A stretch of 64,000 nucleotides of DNA from Merluccius polli (taxonomy: Eukaryota; Chordata; Actinopteri; Gadiformes; Merlucciidae): NCBI GenBank assembly GCA_030340625.1, contig JAOPHQ010002286.1, positions 124,001-188,000 of the forward strand, written 5' to 3'. Of the stretch, positions 57,265 to 64,000 are shown piece after piece (position 1 is the stretch's first letter; each line of letters starts with the position of its first letter). A program made the translations under genes and the position numbers. The notes under the pieces are model-generated. The model worked only from the letters and a program-made list of their open reading frames with translations, did no database searches and was not told the origin of the DNA.

Positions 57265-58101
57265 ATGGCACCTGTTTTACTTGAATGTTGAATTATTAAA
57301 TACACAGTATGCTTCACGGTTGTCAATACAATGCATTATAAGTACGGAATGTGTTATGCTGTAGTCGCATGATTGCTTTAATAATGAAACGGATGAATCT
57401 TTTGACGCTGCTAAAATGTTCTGACTACTGGTGATGAGTGGATCCGTGGGGAAGGCACACATGGGTACGTGTTGGTAACCTTGGCGTGTGGGCCTTGCCT
57501 ATGGATCACAAGATGGGCATTGAATGTCCGACTTGAGGTTGGCTACAGATACGGGGGATAACACTGATGATCTTTGAGTAACCTGCGTGCATGGAAACCA
57601 TCTGAGCAATTGCATGCTAGTCTACAGGGCGTTTTTTAGATCTATATAGGGTTAATGCTGCTAACACGATAATGTCTCTTCTGTGTTAGCCAGAGCTGCT
57701 AACACGGTAGTGTCTGTTCTTATACCTGGAGGTATTCGATTTTGGTTATACATGCATATAAGCATTTGAAGGGATTTCATATGGGGAAATTACAATGCAT
57801 TAACTACTATGCCTTTCTTGTCCTCGGGATACTGTGATAATGGTATGACATATGGATTGTATGATGTGATGATAATTTGTCTACTGTTGGCTACGGCCCA
57901 TGTATTCTTTGAGACACACCAAGGTGAATGCCATCCAATTTAGAGATGCGACAGGTTTTCCTACTGTCTAGAAGAGGTTTTCCCGAACTAAGTCGATTGG
58001 TGATGTTGATGTTTTTCTTTTCGCTTGAATTTATACTCACCATTTTTAGACCTTACATGATACATAGCATTATTAATTTATAGTATGGTCATCAGTGATG
58101 A
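57265..58101 (+). other. ERV B 3' internal sequence
   Basis: No recognisable frame. This is where an env gene would lie, but no transmembrane or fusion motif was seen. Confidence 0.4.
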
Positions 58102-58113
58102 CCAAGGAGGGAC

Positions 58114-58499
58114 TGTTGCGAATTAATAACATGTATCATCAGGCTGTAAAATATCTGCACATAGCCAGGAGTAGAAATAAATATACAAGTTGTAGTAACT
58201 GCACCTCAACACATGATGGCGCCAAACAATATACTGGGGGCGGCGCTTAACGCTAGCCATTGTGCGTCATGGAGGCCACGCCTCCTGCCCAGAGGCATCC
58301 GGCGGAAACATCCGGTTAGGATCAGAATCGTTCAGGCAGACCTCCAGAGGGACGCGCGGACGATCTCTCCACGCGCGTGGCATTTACATTTACTTTCCCC
58401 ACATGCTTGGTAGATTAAGATAACTAAACCTAAACAAATAAAGTGAGTTAAAAGCGATTCCTGTGTCGGCGGCCTCCTTCCTCGGAACACAACCCCACA
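58114..58499 (+). repeat. 3' LTR of ERV B
   Basis: 386 bp following the purine tract AAGGAGGGAC. It appears identical to 44368-44753. Confidence 0.93.
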
Positions 58500-58503
58500 G
58501 CGA

Positions 58504-60590
58504 CCTGTTGAATCGCGTAGTATTTGTTTACTTGGACGACATTCTGATTTTTTTCCCGCAACCTCGAAGAACACATCAGCCATGTCAGGGATGTACTACA
58601 AAGACTGCTAGAAAACAAATTGTATGTCAAGGCAGAAAAGTGTGAGTTCCATGTTACCTCTGTGGCATTCTTAGGCTACGTGGTGGAAAGGGGCCAACTC
58701 AGAGCTGACCCCTCCAAAGTGGAGGCGGTTAAGGAGTGGCCCGTCCCCACTACACATAGGCAGCTACAACGGTTTTTAGGCTTTGCTAATTTCTACAGGC
58801 GGTTCATCCGCAATTACAGCTGTATAGCGGCGCCCCTGTCTCAGCTCACTTCCAATAAGGTTAGTTTCACCTGGTCTGCACTCACACTATCTGCATTTGA
58901 TAAACTCAAGAATATGTTTGTTCATGCTGCTGTTCTTGTCCACCCAGATCCCGAGCGGCAGTTTGTGGTCGAGGTTGATGCCTCAGACTCCGGAGTCGGG
59001 GCCGTCCTCTCCCAGCGCCTGCCTGTGGACAACAAACTCCACCCCTATGCCTTCTTCTCCCGTCGCTTCACCCCAGCAGAACAGAATTATGACGTGGGAA
59101 ATCGGCGGTGTTGTTGTTGGTGGTGGTGTTGGCTCTGCAGGAGTGGCGCCACTGGTTGGAGGGGGCTGCTCAGCCTTTCATTGTCTGGACCGACCACAAG
59201 AACCTGTCTTACCTCCGCACCGCACACAGGTTGAACTCTCGCCAAGCCCGTTGGGCCCTCTTCCTCAGCCACTTCCGGTTCACCCTCACCTATCGCCCTG
59301 GTTCCCGCAACGTTAAGCCGGACGCCCTCTCCCGGCAGTTCGCCCTGGAGGGGGGGGAGCCTACCAACAAGACCATCCTCCACCTGGACTGTGTGTTAGG
59401 GGCGGTACAGTGGCAGGAGGTACAGGAGGCACAACGGGACCAGCCAGTGCCGTCCGGGTTGTTTGTGGCACATGCGGTGCACTCCTCCGTGCTCACTTGG
59501 GGGCACACATCCTGGCCACCCAGGGGTGCACCGTACCGCCCCCCCAGCAGGCCTGCTCCAACCCCTACCCATTCCTCCACGCCCCTGGTCCCATATTGCC
59601 GTGGACTTTGTCACTGGGTTGCCCCCCTCTGAAGGGAACGACACCATCCTGACGATAGTTGATTGATTCTCCAAGGCGGTTCATTTTGTTCCCCTCCCCA
59701 AGTCACCGCCTTGGAGACCGCTAATCTCCTGATCCTGCATGTTTTCAGACTCCACGGCATTCCCCAGGACATCGTCTTGGACCGGGGCCCCCAGTTCACA
59801 TCACAAGTGTGGAAGGCGTTCTGCCGTGCTCTGGGCTCCACCACCACTCTCACATCCGGCTACCACCCCCAATCCAACGGGCAGGCGGAGTGGGCCAATC
59901 AGGCCTTGGCGGCTTCCCTAAGCTGCGTGGCTTCGCGGCTTCCATCCTCCTGGGCCACTCACCTTCCCTGGGTCGAGTACGCCCATAACACCCTCATCAG
60001 CTCTGCCACTGGCCTGTCCCCCTTCATGGTGAACACTGGATACCAGCCTCCCCTGTTCCCCAGCCAAGAGTCCACCGCAGCAGTTCAATCTGTGCATGCC
60101 CAGTTCCGTCGGGTCCGGCGAGTTTGGCAGGAGACCCGAGCAGCACTAGGGAGGAGTATAAGGTGGGCCAACAAGTGTGGATTCCTCCCGAGATCTCCCC
60201 CTACAGACTGACTCACGGAAACTGGCCCCCCCGTTATGTAGGCCCCTACCTGGTGGAGAAAGTCATCAACCCCAGTGCCGTCCGGCTCCGCCTCCCTGCC
60301 TCTCTTAACGTCCATCCAGTTTTCCACGTCTCCCTCCTCAAGCCCATCACCGACAGCCCCCAGCGCCCCCGCCACCTCCCCCTCGACTTATCGATGGACA
60401 TCCAGCTTACACCGTTTCCCGCATCCTGGACGTCCGCAGGCGGGGCAGAGGATACCAATTTTTGGTGAACTGGGAGGGTTACGGCCCCGAGGAACGCTCT
60501 TGGATCTTGCGCTCCCTCATTCTCGACCCACATCTGCTCCGGGATTTGTATACCAGGTACCCAGGTAGGACGCCAGGTGGCGTCCCTTGA
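58504..60590 (+). pseudogene. Gypsy pol, right part: RT end, RNase H, integrase, chromodomain
   Basis: It resumes with LLNRVVFVYLDDILIF (catalytic DD), then KCEFHVTSVAFLGYVV, LQRFLGFANFYRRFIRNYS, and RNase H with VEVDASDSGVGAVLSQR and IVWTDHKNLSYL. Integrase shows DIVLDRGPQFTSQVW and YHPQSNGQAEWANQ, where the usual glutamate survives as the E of AEW. After a GPY-like domain (YVGPYLVEKVI, NVHPVFHVSLLK) a chromodomain follows at about 60.43-60.56 kb (GYQFLVNWEGYGPEERSW). Several frameshifts (near 58.56, 59.09, 59.5-59.65, 60.12 and 60.41 kb) kill it. Chromodomains steer such elements to marked chromatin. Confidence 0.92.
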
Positions 60591-60600
60591 GGGGGGGGTC

Positions 60601-61062
60601 TGTCATGATCCTGATCTTTGTATCTGACTTTGGTTTCCCTGTGCCTGCAGGCAGAGCGCGAGGAGGAGGGGCTGAGCAACAGGGAGCTGGGCTCTCACAC
60701 TCACACACCTGATGCTAGTTCATAATCAGCCCGGCTACTTAAGCCAGCTCCAAACACTCCTCAGTGCAAGACGATTCCTTTGTTCCTGTTACATGTCTCC
60801 TACGCTCCCGTTGCTCTCCTCCTCACAAACTTAAGTATCTCCTTGTCCGTCGCTTGTGTATTTTGATAGTTCTCGCTAGTGATTTGCTCCTAGACGTTTT
60901 TTTGTTGTACTTTGCATTTTTCCCTTTGAGGGTGATTTTGAGGTTTTTTTTTCCGTTAACGTTTTCCCTGCCGGTGATTTTCTGTTGCTACTTTGGCAAA
61001 TAGACTTTGTTCTTCTACGTCTCTGCATCTGAGCCCTGGCTCTCCTTGAACCGCACATAACA
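60601..61062 (+). repeat. 3' LTR of the chromodomain Gypsy
   Basis: It follows the purine tract TTGAGGGGGGGGTC. It starts TGTCATGATCC and ends GCACATAACA, 462 bp. The 5' LTR is not in the window. Confidence 0.8.
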
Positions 61063-63492
61063 CTTTGTATGGCCATAGGGGATGTTTATGTTGGTTTTCT
61101 TTTGGTTTCTTTACTTTATTCCTAATACGAAATACAATCTTTTCATGCAACTACGGTCTCCTAATTACTCCTCCTTACTTGGTATCCCGAATCTTCTGAT
61201 CAATCTAGTCCACAGTAATATTTAGTTGTCATACTTGCTGCAAATACATAGTGATATTGTATTAGTGACTTATTGTTTTTTTTTTTGGAGCCACGATTCT
61301 GTTGGTCTGCTTGTGTTCTTCTTACATGTGAGTTTATTGTCACTAAACTGGTCTCCAGCACTGTACTGCACTGTATGTATTGAACAGAAAATCTCTCCCT
61401 TCTTCAACTCCTTTTCATCTCCCTGCCTTGTCCTCTCCCTCTATTAAAGTCATGCGCGCACACACACACTGCTTAATTACAGACTAGGACCACTGTCTGT
61501 GCCAACCGAGGACCAGATGTTGGTGCTCATGTCAGCCCCCTCCCTACATATTAACAGACACTATTTATTATTTTTTCATGGCTTTTGAGAAGTCATGATC
61601 CACAAGCTGGATAATCCTTAACAAAATAATAACAAAAAAGAAGAAAAACACTTTTATCTCAAAGCCACTGAATGCGTGAATCACCGCCATGAAGACAAAA
61701 GGATTGGACCTCTATTATGTGTGGCAGTTTAGCCTTTTTGAAGGTGCACTATGCTTGTGAGATGGTAATGGGGGCTCTTTTGTCAAATATGCCATTTGTA
61801 TCCATTTGCATTTATTTGTTTTTTTCCTTTACAAAAATCTGCTTTTAACCTGCTTTTAGCTGCCGTTTTGGTCAGATCTGAGAGAAACCCCTTTAAAATT
61901 GGCAAATCCAATTTTCAATGTAAACGTGAGTGGAACATGAAAAAAACAAATCAAATAAAACTAGTTTCCATGTCAACAGCTGTGCACATAAACACATACA
62001 CGCATGCGCGCGTGCATACACACACACACACTCAGTGTTGTGTTGTTTGCCTTTTAGCGGTCATAATGAATCCCCAGGCTGAATTGGTGGCTCAATTGCA
62101 AAATAAATGAGTTTGTCTTTTTGAATATTCATCATGTGCGTGTTTGCTCCGTGTCTGGTGGTTCATGTTATCAGAGTCTAATGGGAGCACCGGATCCAAT
62201 TAAGTTTCATGCAGAACTTCAATGAAAGATGAACCTCAATATGTTACAATGCATCTATTATACATTTGTGCACATGAATTGTGTGGCTACATGGTCAGAG
62301 TAGAGGTCATTTAGATCAGATAAGGAGGTGCTGATTGACAATGCAAGTGGGGAAAAAAGCGACTGGATAATAAAACAATACACATTAACACAAATGCAAC
62401 TAGAAAACACCCCCTTTCAGACAGTTGGTGAAAAAGATTTAAAAGTTCTTCCTCAGGTCCATTACCAACCCTTTGCACCAAATGTGGTGCGGGTATATTT
62501 GTCTGTTGCTAAGTGACATGCTCTTTGTGATAGGCCACGGCCACTGCAACACCCCTTTGAGTTCATAAATGGACCAGTGCCCTCGAGCCCATGGCCAAGC
62601 TTCCCAGCTCATTTTAGGGGTGTTATGTCAATCCATTTAGAGGTTATGTGAATTTTGGGGATTTAGGTTTAATTTGATGTAAATCCATTCATTTCCTTTT
62701 TAGACGTCCTGTTCACAGACAAACAAACAAACAAACACTGACACACACACACCCAGACGGAAGTATTGAACATTAGGTCAGCATTATCATAATAAGACAG
62801 GTATTGACATTTATCAAATGAAAAAGCAATAACAACAATAAACAACATTCGTACCCTCAAAAAGGTTCAGGTTAAAGTCAATATAATACATCAACATTTT
62901 GAAGGGGCTGCAAACCTCCAAAATCTATGTTCTGGCCCCAGGCAATACTGCCTTGTTCATTTTTGACAAATTCTGTATGTTGAAAAGATCGAGCGTGCAC
63001 ACAGGCGTCCGCTGCGTTCGCACGTGGCATGACACTTATCACCCGTCACCCCTTCAGTTTTGGTGTACTCGCAATACGCGTGCCTGTACGCACACGTCTT
63101 TTTCAGTCTTTATGCAGACGTAGGCGACGCGGTTTAGGCGTTTTAGTATAGTTCGCTGGCATGAAATGCCCCCCATACGCACGCGCGCGCGCACACACAC
63201 ACACGCACATGCGCAAACACTATTGGGGGTGAGAAGGGTCACGGGGGACTAGACACACGTATGTACGTTCATGTGATTATTGACTAAAAGTCCCACATGT
63301 ACGTACATACGTACGTCTGTGTGATTAGTACAACTCAGCATGCAGACCGCATGTTCGTGCGAACATGTGACTCCTAAACACGCGCGAGCACGTACGTCCG
63401 CGTGCGCATTCTGCATCATGCACGTGCGCACGTGTATCATTATTGTTGTTTTATCTGTTTTCGTCATTTAGTCTATTATTTATTGTTTTTTG
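61063..63492. other. Non-coding, possibly unique host sequence
   Basis: No gene is recognised. Short CA runs occur at 61455-61470, 62014-62030 and 63176-63212, and ACGT-rich palindromic sequence at 63255-63420. The block 61660-62260 is free of recognised repeats. Confidence 0.45.
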
Positions 63493-64000
63493 TAGGGATG
63501 TCCGATATTATTGGCCCACCGATATTATCGGCCGATATTGGCATAAAAAATCAATATCGGAAAATATCGGTATCGGTTTTTAAAAAAGCTCAAAATGACT
63601 AAAGTGGCCTATGGCATGTTATACCTTGTTGGAAAGTTCTAATTGTCCTGAGTCGAATACAAGCGACCATTTTCTGTTAGTACAAAGACAGTGTGAAATA
63701 AATAAACACTGGGCCGTTATCGGCGTTAACGCGCTGCGATAACGCGAGACTCTTATCGCGCGATAAAAAAAATATCGGCGTTAATCTATTGTTGGGTTGG
63801 GAGCTGGATCTATACCGGATCTCCACCAAGGAAGGTAAGCGCCGCAGAACGGCTGCGCTGCGGAACGGCTGCACTGCGGAACGGCTGCGTTCTCTGCCCG
63901 GCGACACCCCCCCCCCGTCGGTTGGAGGTCCGGGATGGGTTACGATCGCGCGCCCCCCCCCCCCCCCCCCGTCGGTCATAGGTCCGGGGTGGGTTACGAT
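63493..64000. mobile_element. hAT-like repeat running off the window edge
   Basis: It begins TAGGGATGTCCGATATTATT with many GATAT/ATCGG motifs. A GTTAACGCGCTGCGATAACGCG block follows, then three GCGGAACGGCTGC units (63841-63893) and about 54-bp units with GGTCCGGG(A/G)TGGGTTACGAT (from 63917). The latter resemble the unit inside the hAT MITE at 10.88-10.98 kb. The right end is not in the window. Confidence 0.5.

Larger units (their letters stand above)
44368..58499 (+). mobile_element. ERV B: 14.1-kb LTR element carrying a DNA transposon
   Basis: Two 386-bp LTRs (44368-44753 and 58114-58499) starting TGTTGCGAATTAATAAC and ending AACCCCACA look identical. The 4-bp duplication GCGA lies at 44364-44367 and 58500-58503. 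Inside are a modified tRNA-Trp primer site, a leader with 49-bp tandem units, an 8.7-kb ISL2EU-bearing segment (about 45.33-54.03 kb), about 4 kb of decayed retroviral sequence related to ERV A with one integrase scrap, and a purine tract (58104-58113). No RT, protease or env is recognisable, so its copying must have relied on another element. Confidence 0.9.
44190..61062 (+). mobile_element. Chromodomain Gypsy, 5'-truncated, split by ERV B
   Basis: The left piece (about 44190-44367) encodes mid-RT. The right piece (58500-61062) carries the rest of RT, RNase H, integrase, a chromodomain, a purine tract and the 3' LTR. Removing ERV B and one GCGA copy restores continuity of the RT frame at the junction. 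Everything upstream of mid-RT is missing. Order is the ordinary RT-RNase H-integrase. Confidence 0.9.

Overview
This window is eukaryotic and almost certainly from a teleost fish. Genes have introns with GT-AG junctions. Microsatellites are dense. The transposon families are typical of fish: L1-like LINE, PIF/Harbinger, ISL2EU, hAT, a Gmr1-like Gypsy, chromodomain Gypsy and tRNA-Trp-primed endogenous retroviruses. The only clearly live host coding sequence is one 83-bp exon of a GABA-A receptor beta subunit gene (39571-39653, minus strand) with textbook splice sites. Much of the window may therefore be intron of that gene. A short frame-shifted fragment resembling an HCN channel lies at 10.45-10.65 kb.

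The rest is transposons nested in transposons, and many layers can be ordered by target-site duplications (TSDs). At 2.0-8.8 kb a minus-strand L1 was hit twice, at CTG sites, by related Harbinger elements. The larger (2633-6756) keeps an open Myb-like gene and an open DDE transposase gene, and itself carries a 1361-bp compact LTR element (2712-4072) whose two 321-bp LTRs look identical. A decayed second Harbinger (9115-10440), the HCN-like fragment and an hAT MITE (10694-11106) follow.

From 12.66 to 29.3 kb lies an old endogenous retrovirus (ERV A). It contains a minus-strand solo LTR (16560-20245), which contains an hAT transposon (16624-19928). It also contains a young Gypsy (23464-28385) whose pol order is protease-integrase-RT-RNase H, the unusual Gmr1 order. 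A decayed minus-strand Gypsy with the ordinary order follows (29.9-32.4 kb).

The 32.6-43.5 kb stretch is the quietest: GABA-A receptor intron with many simple repeats, two hairpins and SINE/MITE scraps.

From 44.2 to 61.1 kb a 5'-truncated chromodomain Gypsy is split by a 14.1-kb LTR element (ERV B, 44368-58499, identical-looking 386-bp LTRs, TSD GCGA). ERV B carries an ISL2EU DNA transposon with a THAP/DDE transposase gene (48593-51247) and a convergent YqaJ-type nuclease gene (51446-53711). The ISL2EU is itself carved by further insertions, including a Mutator-like element that holds an hAT MITE. Zero-divergence LTRs around so many later layers is the most puzzling arrangement here. The window ends in unique-looking sequence and a hAT/minisatellite-type repeat running off the edge.
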